A stretch of DNA of 64,000 nucleotides from Actinoplanes sichuanensis (GCF_033097365.1 NZ_AP028461.1:4898001-4962000); one strand, 5' to 3'. Positions 16,237 through 26,088 are shown, counted from the first letter of the stretch. Notes: generated by a model from the letters alone, not told the origin. Numbers and translations: made by a program.

Positions 16237-17258
16237 GACGTGGACTCGTCGTCGGCCCGCGATGGACGGTCCGGCGAGGCCGGTCGGCCGTTCGGGAGCG
16301 TTTTGCGGCCGAACAGGCGCGCCAAGCCCTGTTTGACGCCGTCCTGGGCCAGGGCGAGGACGAGCGCCCACACGAAGGCCAGCACCCAGCCGGTCCACTC
16401 GGCCAGCGACACCTGGGTGATGCTCCGGACCGGCTCGTGCCGGGACACCGGACTCAGCAGACTCAACTCCACCGATGAGTCTCCGCTGACGATCCGCCGC
16501 TGCTCGCCGGCCGGGACCGGCTCGGCCTCGCTCGGTGGGTTGGTGGCCGCGATCACGTTACGCCCGGCCTCGATCAGGATCTCGGAGTCGTCCGCCGGGG
16601 TGAAGACGACCCGCCGGGCCCACGGTGCGGGCGAGCCGGGGCCGGTGGAGGCACTGAGCGGCGTCGCCGCGAACAACTCGATGTCGGGGATCGCCAGCGA
16701 CTGGCGGGACACCAGCGGGAACATCCCGCCCTGGGCGGACTCGACGCTGCGGCGGCGGGTGAAAACGGCTTCATCCCCGTCCAGGATGCGGGTGAAGACC
16801 CAGCCCTGCTTCGCGAGGATGCCCTCCAGAGTCCGGAGGTCCTCCGCCAACGTGCGGCGGAACTCCTCCGGCGCCGACGGGTCGATCTGGTCGTCGAACC
16901 AGGCGCCGTCGGCCGCCACGGCTTCGACGACCCGGTCGGCCGGCACCGTGATCTCGTCGACGATGTCCCACCGGGTGCCATCGGGGATGAGCGTGGCCGC
17001 CACTCGGTAGTGGATGCTCCAGCCGAATTCGGCCGGGGCACAGCCGGCCAGCCACAGCAGGGCGATCACCAGGGTGAAGGCGACGAACTTGAAGGCGTAG
17101 GAGATACGCCAGAACAGGAACGCGAGCAGCACCCCCACCCCGACCGGCACCAGCAGCCGCACGTTGGCCACGACCAGGGCGAGGGTGCCGACCGTGATGA
17201 CCGGCAGGGCCATCGGCAGGCGCCGGTCGACCGCCTTCCGCCATGGTGTCCGCTGCAT
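16233..17258 (-). CDS. Uncharacterised membrane protein
   Basis: A 341-residue protein I do not recognise. Two hydrophobic stretches near the N-terminus (about 15-60, including LPVITVGTLALVVANV and FVAFTLVIALLWLAG) are followed by a long soluble region (70-290), rich in acidic residues, that looks extracytoplasmic, and a C-terminal membrane segment (WTGWVLAFVWALVLALA) followed by a basic tail. No catalytic motif was seen. It is convergent with the peroxidase gene and divergent from the HTH-NB-ARC genes, with a roughly 180-bp promoter region (17259-17438) between them. Confidence 0.7.
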   Translation of the reverse strand: MQRTPWRKAVDRRLPMALPVITVGTLALVVANVRLLVPVGVGVLLAFLFWRISYAFKFVAFTLVIALLWLAGCAPAEFGWSIHYRVAATLIPDGTRWDIVDEITVPADRVVEAVAADGAWFDDQIDPSAPEEFRRTLAEDLRTLEGILAKQGWVFTRILDGDEAVFTRRRSVESAQGGMFPLVSRQSLAIPDIELFAATPLSASTGPGSPAPWARRVVFTPADDSEILIEAGRNVIAATNPPSEAEPVPAGEQRRIVSGDSSVELSLLSPVSRHEPVRSITQVSLAEWTGWVLAFVWALVLALAQDGVKQGLARLFGRKTLPNGRPASPDRPSRADDESTS

Positions 17259-17438
17259 GCCATTGATCCTGCCCCAGGCGTGCCACTGAGGGATCGTCGG
17301 CTTTCCGCATGATCACATGGTGGCGTCGTGGTATACGGGGCGCCATTCGCTCGGACCGTCGTTTATCCCTCTATAGTGGAGCATCGCGGGACGGCCGGCT
17401 GAAGGCTATCGCCGTTTGCTGGCGAGAGGGGCCCGCAG

Positions 17439-18548
17439 TTGGGCGCGCAATCCGGTGAGGACTCCCGGGACGGATCAGACCTCGCCGACGTGCGTTCCGT
17501 CGAGGATCTGGCCGGGGTACTACGCCAGTTGCGGCGACGGCAGGCACACCGGCAGGCCCGGCCCGCGCTGACGTATCGGGAGCTCGCCGATCTGGCCGGC
17601 TGGTCGCACGGCATCATCGGCGAATATCTGTCCGGCAAGATCCTTCCGCCGCCGGATCGGTTCGATGTGCTGGTCGAGCTGCTCGGTGCCGGGCCGGCCG
17701 AGCGCGGCCGGCTGGCGACCGTCCGGGACCGGGTCGACGACACCCGCCGAGTGTTCGCGCAGGCCGGTCTGCCGGGGCCGCAGCATCCGGTGCCCCGGCA
17801 GCTTCCGCCGGACATCGCGTCGTTCGCCGGGCGCGCCGACGCCCTGGCCGCACTGGACGCCGCGCTGGCCGATCAAGCCCGGCAGCGCGCCGTCGTCATC
17901 GCCCTGATCTGGGGTGGGCCGGGAATCGGCAAGTCCGCCCTGGCCGCCCACTGGGCCCGGCGGGTCGCCGACCGGTTCCCCGACGGCCAGCTGCACACCG
18001 CTGTCGGCGACGGTTCCACCGACGCCGCCGAGACGGTTCGGGGACTGCTGGAGTCTCTCGGTGTCCCGGCCGACGGGATACCCGGCCCCCTCGATCAGCG
18101 TTCGGCGCTGTTGCGCAGCCTGTTGTCCGGACGGCGGCTGCTCATCGTGCTGGACGACGTCGCCACCGCCGAACAGGTCCGCCTGATGCTGCCCGGCACG
18201 CCGGGCAACATGGTCCTGGTGACCAGCCGGACCGCGTTGACCGGCCTGGTCGCGATCGAGAACGCCCGCCCGGTGCCGCTCGGCCCGCTGTCCGCGTCGG
18301 AGAGTCGGCTCGTGCTGGCCCGGCGGCTCGGCGACGACCGGCTGCGGACCGATCCCACGGCCGTCGATCGTGTCGTCGACGCCTGCCGAGGGCTGCCGCT
18401 GGCCCTGGCCGCGGCGGCCGCCTTCGCCGCCACCCGCCCGAGTTTCCCGCTGAGCACCCTCGCCGACGAGATCACCACCCACGGCTGGACGGCCCTACTC
18501 CCTTCGACCGACCGGAAGCCGGCAGCACGAGGAGCGAACAATGACTGA
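17439..18548 (+). CDS. HTH-NB-ARC STAND protein without TPR domain
   Basis: A 369-residue protein with an XRE-like helix-turn-helix (about 42-85; LTYRELADLAGWSHGIIGEYLSGK) and an NB-ARC-type NTPase with Walker A GGPGIGKSA (about 158-166) and Walker B RLLIVLDDV. It ends soon after the NTPase, where its downstream neighbour continues into the arm and TPR region. It overlaps that neighbour by 8 bp. The two are clear paralogues, so this one is either a truncated duplicate or a dedicated short partner. The start (TTG at 17439) is the best available, with a GAGAGGGG stretch upstream, but is not certain. Function is probably regulatory; the ligand is unknown. Confidence 0.75.
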   Translation: MGAQSGEDSRDGSDLADVRSVEDLAGVLRQLRRRQAHRQARPALTYRELADLAGWSHGIIGEYLSGKILPPPDRFDVLVELLGAGPAERGRLATVRDRVDDTRRVFAQAGLPGPQHPVPRQLPPDIASFAGRADALAALDAALADQARQRAVVIALIWGGPGIGKSALAAHWARRVADRFPDGQLHTAVGDGSTDAAETVRGLLESLGVPADGIPGPLDQRSALLRSLLSGRRLLIVLDDVATAEQVRLMLPGTPGNMVLVTSRTALTGLVAIENARPVPLGPLSASESRLVLARRLGDDRLRTDPTAVDRVVDACRGLPLALAAAAAFAATRPSFPLSTLADEITTHGWTALLPSTDRKPAARGANND

Positions 18549-20853
18549 CGGCCCGGAAACGGCGGCGGCCCAGGTGGCCACGATCGACGACCTGGCAAAG
18601 CTGCTGCGTACGCTCCGGGCACGGGCGGCCGGCCCGAGCTATCGCGACATCGCCGCACGTGCCGGATGGTCCACCGGCATCATCGGCGCCTATCTGAGTG
18701 GAAAGACCCTCCCACCGGCCGGCCGCTTCGACATGCTGGTGCGGCTGCTCGGAGCCACCGAGCAGGAGATCGGCCCGCTACGCGCGGCCCGGGACCGGGC
18801 CGAGGAGAACCGCGGCGGCGTACGCCCGGACACCGGCCCACGCCCGGTGGTGCGCCAACTGCCCGGCGACGTCCCCGCGTTCACCGGCCGCACGGAGGCC
18901 CTGGCCACCCTCGACCGCCTGTTCCAACCGGCTTCCGGCCACCCGACCGTGGTCATCTCCGCGGTCTCCGGCGCGGCCGGAATCGGCAAGACCGCCCTCG
19001 CCCTGCACTGGGCGAACCGCTCGATGCGCTCGTTCCCGGACGGTCAGCTCTACGTCAACCTGCGCGGCTTCGACCCCGGCGGACGGCATCTCGCACCGGA
19101 GACGGCGCTGCGCGGTTTCCTCGAAGCCCTGGGCGTACCCGCCACTCAGACACCGACCACGAGGGAGGCGCAGGTCAACCTCTACCGGAGCCTCCTGGCC
19201 CGTAAGCGGGTCCTGGTCGTGCTCGACAACGCCGCCTCCGCCGATCAGGTCCGCCCGCTGCTCCCGGCCACCCCCGGCTGCGGCGCCCTGATCACCAGCC
19301 GCGACGAGCTGCGCCACCTGGTCGCCGTGGTGGATGCCAAACCGCTGATCCTCGGCCTGCTCAGCCACCCCGAGTCGGTGGCCCTGCTGGCGGCCCGTCT
19401 CGGCGCCGGCCGGGTGACGGCCGAACCGGAGGCGGTCGACCGGATCGTCACCGCCTGCGCCCGCCTGCCGCTCGCGCTGGTGGTCGCGGCGGCCCGCGCG
19501 GCCCTGGCCCCGCAGGCACCGCTCGCCGTGCTCGCCGACGAACTGGCCGCCACCGCCGGCGACCGGCTCGACGCTCTGGACGGCGGCGATCCGGCGGCCG
19601 ACGTCCGTACCGTCTTCTCCTGGTCCTATCGGCATCTCAGCCCGTCGGCGGCCCGGCTGTTCCGGCTGCTGGGTCTGCATCCCGGCGCCGACCTGACCGT
19701 CGCCGCGGCAGCCGCTCTCGCGGCCGAGACCATCACGGGGGTACGCCCACCGCTCACCGAACTGGCCGGAGCCGGACTGATCGAGGAGCACCGGCCCGGC
19801 CGCTACACGTGGCACGACCTGCTACGCGCCTATGCCACGGAACTGGCCGGCGCCGAGACGGCACCGCAGCGGGCCGACGCGACCGGGCGGATCCTCGACC
19901 ACTACCTGCACACCGCGCACCGGGCGGCCATGCTGCTCAATCCGCACCGCGACCCGATCACCCCGCACCCGGCCGCCGACGGGGTGCTCCCGGAGCAGAT
20001 CACCGACCGGGACACCGCTCACGGCTGGCTCACCCGAGAGCACGCGAACCTCCGTGCCGCCGTCGACTGCGCCGCCGACACCGGCATGGACCGGCACGCG
20101 TATCAGTTGGCGTGGACGCTCACCGACTTCCTGCACGGCCGTAACGACTGGGCCGGGGAGATCGCCACGCAGCAGGTGGCGCTGCAGGCGGCCCGCCGGC
20201 TGGACGACCCGGCCGGGCAGGCGCGGGCCCACCGCTACATCGGCCGGGCGAACGCCCATCTGGGCCGGCACACCGAGGCGATGACCTGGCTGGAGACCGC
20301 GCTGAAGATGCACTCCGAGCTCGGCGCCGACACCAGCGCGGCCCGCACCCACCTCAACATCGGCTGGGTACTCGACCAGCAGTCCCGGCACGCGGACGCG
20401 CTGCACCACACCGAGCAGGCGCTGCGACTGTTCGAGTCCCGTGGCCATCGGATCGGGGTGCAGTACGCCCTGAACGGCATCAGCTGGTATCACGGTCTGC
20501 TCGGCGATCACGGGAAGGCGCTGGCCACCGGGGTCGCGGCGCTGGCGGTCGCGCGGGAACTCGATGACCGGCTGGCCGAGGCGTGCACGCTCGACAGCGT
20601 CGGGATGGCCCACCATTACCTGGGTCAGGACGAGCGGGCCACCGCCTGTTTCACCGAGGCACTGGCGATGTATCGGGAGCTGGGCAACCGGCATCTGGAG
20701 GCCGATCTGCGCATCCGGGTGGGCGACCACGACGCGCTTCGTGGGGACGCGGCTTCCGCCCGTACCCAATGGGAATCCGCTCTCGTGTTGTTGGAAGCCC
20801 TCGACCACGCCGACGCCGCCAAGGTCCGGGCCCGCTTGGACGACCTGGCGTGA
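18541..20853 (+). CDS. HTH-NB-ARC-TPR STAND regulator
   Basis: A 770-residue signal-sensing ATPase in the AfsR-like style of actinomycetes. An XRE-type helix-turn-helix (about 18-60; SYRDIAARAGWSTGIIGAYLSGK) is followed by an NB-ARC domain with Walker A AAGIGKTAL (about 145-153) and Walker B RVLVVLDNAA, a winged-helix arm (FSWSYRHLSPSAARLFRLL, about 360), and TPR repeats from about 530 to the end (ARAHRYIGRANAHLG, EACTLDSVGMAHHYLG). Such proteins bind ATP or ADP and oligomerise on a signal; the output here could be transcription or protein contact. It is translationally coupled to the shorter paralogue upstream. Confidence 0.88.
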   Translation: MTDGPETAAAQVATIDDLAKLLRTLRARAAGPSYRDIAARAGWSTGIIGAYLSGKTLPPAGRFDMLVRLLGATEQEIGPLRAARDRAEENRGGVRPDTGPRPVVRQLPGDVPAFTGRTEALATLDRLFQPASGHPTVVISAVSGAAGIGKTALALHWANRSMRSFPDGQLYVNLRGFDPGGRHLAPETALRGFLEALGVPATQTPTTREAQVNLYRSLLARKRVLVVLDNAASADQVRPLLPATPGCGALITSRDELRHLVAVVDAKPLILGLLSHPESVALLAARLGAGRVTAEPEAVDRIVTACARLPLALVVAAARAALAPQAPLAVLADELAATAGDRLDALDGGDPAADVRTVFSWSYRHLSPSAARLFRLLGLHPGADLTVAAAAALAAETITGVRPPLTELAGAGLIEEHRPGRYTWHDLLRAYATELAGAETAPQRADATGRILDHYLHTAHRAAMLLNPHRDPITPHPAADGVLPEQITDRDTAHGWLTREHANLRAAVDCAADTGMDRHAYQLAWTLTDFLHGRNDWAGEIATQQVALQAARRLDDPAGQARAHRYIGRANAHLGRHTEAMTWLETALKMHSELGADTSAARTHLNIGWVLDQQSRHADALHHTEQALRLFESRGHRIGVQYALNGISWYHGLLGDHGKALATGVAALAVARELDDRLAEACTLDSVGMAHHYLGQDERATACFTEALAMYRELGNRHLEADLRIRVGDHDALRGDAASARTQWESALVLLEALDHADAAKVRARLDDLA

Positions 20854-20857
20854 CGGC

Positions 20858-20888
20858 GGGCAGCCGTGGGTGGCTCCCACGGCTGCCC
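20858..20888. terminator. Bidirectional hairpin terminator
   Basis: Perfect 13-bp stem (GGGCAGCCGTGGG) with loop TGGCT between the convergent STAND gene and calcium-repeat gene. Confidence 0.8.
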
Positions 20889-20895
20889 GGGCGGG

Positions 20896-21648
20896 TCAGA
20901 AGGACAGTTCGCAGTTGGATTTGACGTCGATGTTGTTGTCGCAGCGGTCGATGGTTCCGGCACCGCCGTCACCGATGTCGGCGCCGACCGGGTCGAGCAG
21001 GAAGTCGTCGCCGTTGCCGCCGCGCAGGTCGTCGTTGCCCTCGCCGCCGGCGATCACGTCGCCGCCGCCGTCACCGCTGACCAGGTCGGCGCCGGCGCCG
21101 CCGTTGATCTGGTCGTCGCCGTCGCCGCCCAGCAGGTTGTCGTTGCCGGGGCTGTCCAGCAGCGCGTCGTTGCCGGCACCGCCGTTGACCCAGTCGTCAC
21201 CGTTGCCCGGGTAGACGTTGTCGTTCTCGGCGCCGCCGTTGAGGGTGTCGTTGCCGTCGCCGCCGAACAGGGCGTCGTTGCCCGCGTCGCCGTTCAGGCC
21301 GTCGTTGCCGGCGTCGCCGTTGATGACGTCGAGGCCGCCCTCCCCGAAGATGACGTCCTGGCCGTCGCCGCCCTGGGCGACGTCGTTCCCGTCACCGAGA
21401 CAGATCGTGTCGTTGCCGCCCAGGCCCAGTACCACGTCGTTGCCGGCCAGCGCGGCGATCACGTCGGCGCCGTCGGTGCCGATCAGGTTGTCGTTACCGA
21501 TGCCGCCGACGATCGTCGCGGTCAAGCCGTTGCAGAGGGTGGCGGCGTACGCGGCGGACGGCCCGGCGACGCCTCCCCCGGTGCCGGCCGCGATCAGCAG
21601 AGCAGCGGCCGCCGCACGCCGGGCCCATACCTTCGGCAGTTTTTTCAC
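20896..21648 (-). CDS. Secreted RTX-like calcium-binding repeat protein
   Basis: A 250-residue exported protein: a Sec signal peptide (VKKLPKVWARR start, AAYA cleavage near residue 35) followed by roughly fifteen nonapeptide-like repeats of the GGxGNDxLxG type that form a Ca2+-binding beta-roll. It ends with a short Cys-containing tail (DRCDNNIDVKSNCELSF) that may form a disulfide with an N-terminal Cys (TLCNG). The start is GTG at 21648, since GGAGG lies five to six bases upstream and it places the signal peptide at the N-terminus. No type I secretion genes are nearby, so Sec export is expected. There is no enzymatic domain. Confidence 0.85.
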   Translation of the reverse strand: MKKLPKVWARRAAAAALLIAAGTGGGVAGPSAAYAATLCNGLTATIVGGIGNDNLIGTDGADVIAALAGNDVVLGLGGNDTICLGDGNDVAQGGDGQDVIFGEGGLDVINGDAGNDGLNGDAGNDALFGGDGNDTLNGGAENDNVYPGNGDDWVNGGAGNDALLDSPGNDNLLGGDGDDQINGGAGADLVSGDGGGDVIAGGEGNDDLRGGNGDDFLLDPVGADIGDGGAGTIDRCDNNIDVKSNCELSF

Positions 21649-21839
21649 GTGTTCCTCCCGATGTCGACTCCGGTGACCCTTCGGGGCCATCCGGCTGCCC
21701 TGGATCCTGGTCGGCGACGGGAGCATTCCGGTTCGGAATGGACAACGCTGGACAGCACCGCCCGTTTACCGGCGACGCGGGCGGGTAGGCGGTTCCGGGT
21801 TCACGGTGATCATGAGACGGATGACGAGGTAGCCGAGCA

Positions 21840-23942
21840 ATGCACATCTGGCCGGGCAATCCGTACCCGCTGGGGGCGTCCTACGACGGTGGGGGTACGA
21901 ACTTCGCACTGTTCTCCGAAACGGCCACACGGGTGGAACTGTGCCTGTTCGACGAGGACGGCAAGGAGACCCGGATCGACCTGCCGGAGCGGGAGGCGCT
22001 GGTCTGGCACGGCTACCTGCCGCGGATCGTGCCGGGGCAGCGGTACGGCTACCGGGTGCACGGCCCCTACGACCCGTCACGCGGACTGCGCTGCAACCCG
22101 TCGAAACTGCTACTCGACCCCTACGCGAAGGCCGTCGACGGCGACTACCGCTGGGATCAGGCGCACTTCTCCTACGACTTCGGTGATGAAGACTCGTACA
22201 ACGAGGCCGATTCGGCGCCCTTCTCACCACGCTCCGTGGTGATCAACCCGTATTTCGACTGGGACAACGACCGGCCGCTGAAGGTGCCCTTCCACCAGAC
22301 CGTGATCTACGAGGCACACGTCAAGGGCATGACGATCCGACACCCCGAGATCCCCGCAGATGTACGGGGCACCTATTCCGGCCTGGCCCATCCGGTGATG
22401 ATCCGGCACCTGAAGCGACTCGGGGTGACCGCCGTCGAACTGATGCCGGTGCACCAGTTCGTCCACGACAGCACCCTGGCCGACCGCGGACTGAGCAACT
22501 ACTGGGGCTACAACACCATCGGTTTCTTCGCCCCGCACAACGGCTACTCCAGTTTCGGCGGCGACGGCGGGCAGGTCCAGGAGTTCAAGGCCATGGTCAA
22601 GACCCTGCACCAGGCCGGCATCGAGGTGATCCTGGACGTCGTCTACAACCACACCGCCGAGGGCAACCACCTGGGCCCGACACTGTCGTTCCGCGGCATC
22701 GACAATCCGGCGTACTACCGGCTGGTCGACGAGGACCGGCGTTTCTACTACGACACCACCGGAACGGGCAACAGCCTCAACGTCCGCCATCACGAGTCGC
22801 TGCGGCTGATCATGGACAGCCTGCGCTACTGGGTGACCGAGATGCACGTCGACGGGTTCCGGTTCGACCTGGCCGCCGCCCTGGCCCGGGAGTTCCACGA
22901 GGTGGACCGGCTGGCCGCGTTCTTCGACCTGGTCAACCAGGACCCGGTGGTCTCGCAGGTCAAACTGATCGCCGAACCCTGGGACGTCGGCGACGGCGGT
23001 TATCAGGTCGGCGGATTCCCACCCAACTGGACCGAGTGGAACGGTAGATACCGCGACTCGGTCCGCGATTTCTGGCGTGGTGAGCCGTCCAGTCTCGGTG
23101 AGTTCGCCTCCCGTTTCACCGGCAGTTCCGACCTTTACCAGGATGACGGCCGCCGCCCCATCGCGTCGATCAACTTCGTCACCGCGCACGACGGTTTCAC
23201 CCTGCACGACCTGGTCTCCTACAACGAGAAACACAACGACGCCAACGGCGAGGACAACAACGACGGGGAGAGCCACAACCGGTCGTGGAACTGCGGCGTC
23301 GAGGGCGAGACCGACGACCCCGAGATCCGCGGACTCCGGGAACGCCAGAAACGGAACTTCCTGGCCACCCTGCTGCTCAGCCAGGGCGTGCCGATGATCG
23401 CCCACGGCGACGAACACGGACGCACCCAGCACGGCAACAACAACGTCTACGCCCAGGACAACGAGATCTCCTGGACCGACTGGGCCGACGCGCGACACCA
23501 GACGGACCTGACCCGGTTCACCCGGCACCTGACCCGGCTGCGCGCCGAGCATCCGATCTTCCGCCGCCGACGGTTCTTCACCGGCGAGCCGATCGGCGAG
23601 GCCGGGCTCCCCGGGATCGCCTGGCTGCGCCGCGACGGCGAACCGATGACCGAACACGACTGGGACGCCGGTGCCGACCACACCCTCGCGGTGTTCCTCA
23701 ACGGCGACGGCATCCCGGAACCGGACGCCCTCGGCGAACCGATCCGGGACGACTCCTTCCTGCTGATCTTCAACGCGTCGCCGCAAGACGCCGAGTTCGC
23801 GCTCCCGGGACCGGCGTTCGGGCAGATGTGGGAGGTCGTCGTGGACACCGGACGGCCCGAGGCCGACGAGGAGATCGTGAAGGCCCAGACGACGGTACGC
23901 GCCGAGTCCCGCAGCATGCTGGTGTTACGCCGACGGTACTGA
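21840..23942 (+). CDS. glgX: Glycogen debranching enzyme GlgX
   Basis: A 700-residue GH13 debranching enzyme (GlgX/TreX/isoamylase type) that hydrolyses alpha-1,6 branches of glycogen in the cytoplasm. It has an N-terminal CBM48-like domain ([21 protein letters not shown]), the TIM barrel, and a C-terminal beta domain. Catalytic residues are visible: nucleophile Asp in GFRFDLA (about 344), acid Glu in AEPWDVG (about 380) and transition-state Asp in TAHDGFT (about 450). [11 protein letters not shown] is conserved region I. Transcribed alone; other glycogen genes are not in the window. Confidence 0.95.
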   Translation: MHIWPGNPYPLGASYDGGGTNFALFSETATRVELCLFDEDGKETRIDLPEREALVWHGYLPRIVPGQRYGYRVHGPYDPSRGLRCNPSKLLLDPYAKAVDGDYRWDQAHFSYDFGDEDSYNEADSAPFSPRSVVINPYFDWDNDRPLKVPFHQTVIYEAHVKGMTIRHPEIPADVRGTYSGLAHPVMIRHLKRLGVTAVELMPVHQFVHDSTLADRGLSNYWGYNTIGFFAPHNGYSSFGGDGGQVQEFKAMVKTLHQAGIEVILDVVYNHTAEGNHLGPTLSFRGIDNPAYYRLVDEDRRFYYDTTGTGNSLNVRHHESLRLIMDSLRYWVTEMHVDGFRFDLAAALAREFHEVDRLAAFFDLVNQDPVVSQVKLIAEPWDVGDGGYQVGGFPPNWTEWNGRYRDSVRDFWRGEPSSLGEFASRFTGSSDLYQDDGRRPIASINFVTAHDGFTLHDLVSYNEKHNDANGEDNNDGESHNRSWNCGVEGETDDPEIRGLRERQKRNFLATLLLSQGVPMIAHGDEHGRTQHGNNNVYAQDNEISWTDWADARHQTDLTRFTRHLTRLRAEHPIFRRRRFFTGEPIGEAGLPGIAWLRRDGEPMTEHDWDAGADHTLAVFLNGDGIPEPDALGEPIRDDSFLLIFNASPQDAEFALPGPAFGQMWEVVVDTGRPEADEEIVKAQTTVRAESRSMLVLRRRY

Positions 23943-24059
23943 ACCAGGCGGCCGGGTGACCGCGGACGACTCCCGCGAGCGCCGAGGGTCGAAGACGGCA
24001 TCGGGCCCTTCCGGGTATGACCAGTCACCACGATCACCGGCCTGAGGCACTGGTCGAAG

Positions 24060-25139
24060 CTAGTCGATGGTCGGTTCGGGCCTGACCTTCCAGAGGAGTC
24101 CGGCTTCGCGGGCGGGAATGTGTGCTGCCAGGAGTGCTCTCAAAGCCGCTACTTCAGTGAAGCCGAGCGCTTCGGCCAGCCGTCGGTAGGTCACGAAGTC
24201 GATGTTCCGCCGACGAGCCTCTCTCTCCCATTCGGGCAGGACGGCGAGCGTGTCGGCGGAGGCGGACCGGTGTCGTCGACGCTTCGCCGCTTTGGCTCGC
24301 TCGGCCTGCAACTCGGTGGAGCCCATAACCTCTACCGCGAGTCGCTCCGCGTCGAACATGGACTCGCTGGTGGCGAGGAGGCGAACCAGTGGATTGATGT
24401 CGGCGACCGTGGCCAGGTCGAGTTCGAGGACGGTCGGGCTTCGGTCGGTCAGGTGTACGGGTAGCCCGGCATCACGAATCTCGACCGTCCCGCGGAGGCC
24501 GAGCGTTGCGCAGGCGAGCAGTGCCGTGGCCTCGGTGGGGTGCCAATCGAGGATGGGCAGGTAGGGCTTCCACAGCTCGGGTACGAGGGTGTGCACGGTG
24601 ACGTGGTCGCGTGCCCGCTCACAGACGACGTCCTCGATCAGCTCCCCGTCGAGCCCGGGGCCGGCGATCCATGCACTGCTGGGAAGTGCCAGGCAACCGG
24701 CAGCCGTCAGCGCGTCGGCGAATGGGCTTCGCAGACCGACGTCGCCGGGCCGTCCGAGCAGGTCACCACCGACGTCGACCAAGCGGAGGTGATCGGCACC
24801 CAGTTCCGTGGCCGCGTCCTGGATCTGTTGTCGCATGCCGTGAGCGCCGCGGGTCGGATCGAGCAGGATCAAGGGGAACGGAATCTCGCCGGCGAGGCGC
24901 GGCAGGGTGGATCCGGCAGGCGGGATGGGCCGGGTGTGGGTGGTGACCTGCCGCCAGCCTCGACGGGTCTCCAGCCCGGTGAAGTCGGCTGCACCTCGTG
25001 GGCCCGGGAGCGGGTCGATGATCAGCCGGTCCCAGGCCATCGTCGCGATCCCCACGGCCTCGTCCGAGGTGAGAGCGGATAGGGCCGCCGCCGCGATCAC
25101 ATCGCCGCCGCCGCCTGCGGCGACCAGTAGCGTTCCCAT
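24060..25139 (-). CDS. DUF1152-family protein
   Basis: A 359-residue protein starting MGTLLVAAGGGGDVIAAAAL, the glycine-rich opening typical of DUF1152, with DVGGDLL and GPGLDGEL later. The family is widespread in actinomycetes and archaea and has no known reaction; a nucleotide-binding role is suggested by the glycine loop. The last 70 residues (from ERAKAAKRRRHRS) are basic and contain a helical FVTYRRLAEALGFTEVAALRALL segment that resembles a small DNA-binding or protein-docking tail. It is divergent from a GntR regulator with an operator-like sequence between them, so it is a likely target of that regulator. Confidence 0.8.
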   Translation of the reverse strand: MGTLLVAAGGGGDVIAAAALSALTSDEAVGIATMAWDRLIIDPLPGPRGAADFTGLETRRGWRQVTTHTRPIPPAGSTLPRLAGEIPFPLILLDPTRGAHGMRQQIQDAATELGADHLRLVDVGGDLLGRPGDVGLRSPFADALTAAGCLALPSSAWIAGPGLDGELIEDVVCERARDHVTVHTLVPELWKPYLPILDWHPTEATALLACATLGLRGTVEIRDAGLPVHLTDRSPTVLELDLATVADINPLVRLLATSESMFDAERLAVEVMGSTELQAERAKAAKRRRHRSASADTLAVLPEWEREARRRNIDFVTYRRLAEALGFTEVAALRALLAAHIPAREAGLLWKVRPEPTID

Positions 25140-25173
25140 CTTGTCAGCCTATCGATGACATACTGACCGCATT

Positions 25174-25192
25174 GGCCAGTGGGCTATGCCAG
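25174..25192. promoter_or_regulatory. Probable GntR operator in the DUF1152/GntR promoter
   Basis: GGCCAGTG (25174-25181) followed by CTATGCCA. Both octamers recur in the large palindrome at 26009-26047 (and flank) before the methyltransferase gene. The placement between divergent starts, and the choice of the TTG start at 25210 for GntR, leave the element intergenic. Confidence 0.45.
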
Positions 25193-25209
25193 TCACAGAA
25201 GGTAGCGAG

Positions 25210-25953
25210 TTGCCGGAGATTCAGCAGGTCCTGCCCAAGTACATGCAGATCGCCAACTTCGTGCGCGATCAGATTCTGCGTGGTGACCTCCAACCTGGCG
25301 ACGAGGTGCCGTCGGAACGGCAGATCGCTGTCGAGTGGACTGTCGCCCGACCGACCGCCGCGCGAGCCTTGGAGGCTTTGCGCCACCAGGGTTTCGTGGA
25401 GAGCCGGCAGGGTTCGGGCACGTACGTGCGCGACCGCATGCGCCCCAATCGGCTGGCTCGGGAGCGCTACTCCCGGTCGAGGGACACCGGGAGGATCTAT
25501 CCCGAGAACGAACGCGCGGTGATCCTTGCGGCGGACTACGACACCGCTCCGGATCATGTGGCGGAGGCACTCGGCCTCGATGCCGGCGCCCGGGTCGTAC
25601 GCCGACAGCGGTTGATCCATGCCGATGACAAGCCGGTCGAACTGTCCACCGCCTGGTATGCCGGTGGCATCGGAGAGACGGCACCGAACCTGCTGATCCG
25701 GGAGCGGATCCGCGCCGGCACGATGGCCTATGTCGAGCAGGTGACCGGCCGCCAGGCGCGGTATGCACGGGATGAGATGAGTAGCCGGCTGGCGACCAAT
25801 GGCGAGCGCGATGCTCTGCGTCTGCCGGAGCCATCGGCGGTCCTGGTCGTGCGTCACGTGGTGTACGACGTCGCCGATCACCCGTTGGAGTTCACCGAGG
25901 CGGTGTATCCGCCGGAACGCTGGGCGTTCGAGGCGACCTACCCGGTGGCGTGA
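25210..25953 (+). CDS. GntR-family regulator with UTRA domain (HutC subfamily)
   Basis: A 247-residue regulator: winged helix-turn-helix at about 12-75 (PSERQIAVEWTVARPTAARALEAL, then QGSGTYV) and a C-terminal UTRA ligand domain (RQRLIHADDKPVELSTAWY, AVLVVRHVVYDVADHPLEFTE). The start is taken as TTG at 25210 because GAAGG sits seven to eight bases upstream; the ATG at 25186 has no ribosome binding site and lies in the putative operator. It is divergent from the DUF1152 gene and about 135 bp upstream of a methyltransferase gene; related sequences in both promoters suggest it controls both. Confidence 0.88.
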   Translation: MPEIQQVLPKYMQIANFVRDQILRGDLQPGDEVPSERQIAVEWTVARPTAARALEALRHQGFVESRQGSGTYVRDRMRPNRLARERYSRSRDTGRIYPENERAVILAADYDTAPDHVAEALGLDAGARVVRRQRLIHADDKPVELSTAWYAGGIGETAPNLLIRERIRAGTMAYVEQVTGRQARYARDEMSSRLATNGERDALRLPEPSAVLVVRHVVYDVADHPLEFTEAVYPPERWAFEATYPVA

Positions 25954-26008
25954 TCACCGGCTCCCGCTCCTGAAAACGAATCACTCGGCGCGCGTTTGCG
26001 TGCCGAGA

Positions 26009-26047
26009 CTGGCCTATGCCACACTCCACAAAAGTGGCATAGGCCAG
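26009..26047. promoter_or_regulatory. Perfect 14-bp inverted repeat before the methyltransferase gene
   Basis: Arms CTGGCCTATGCCAC and GTGGCATAGGCCAG match perfectly across an 11-nt spacer. It could be a GntR operator (it shares CTATGCCA and GGCCAGTG with the GntR promoter) or a terminator for the GntR gene; there is no T-run, so an operator is favoured. Confidence 0.55.
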
Positions 26048-26088
26048 TGTGGTTCGGCCTTCCGACACTCGACCATCGGAGACCAGTG

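Noticed and set aside
20896..21648. Tandem DNA repeat or satellite
   Set aside because: The repetitive DNA encodes a continuous, signal-peptide-bearing calcium-repeat protein, which explains the periodicity.
25186..25209. ATG at 25186 as the GntR start
   Set aside because: No ribosome binding site, and it lies in the probable operator; TTG at 25210 has GAAGG upstream and starts the family N-terminus.
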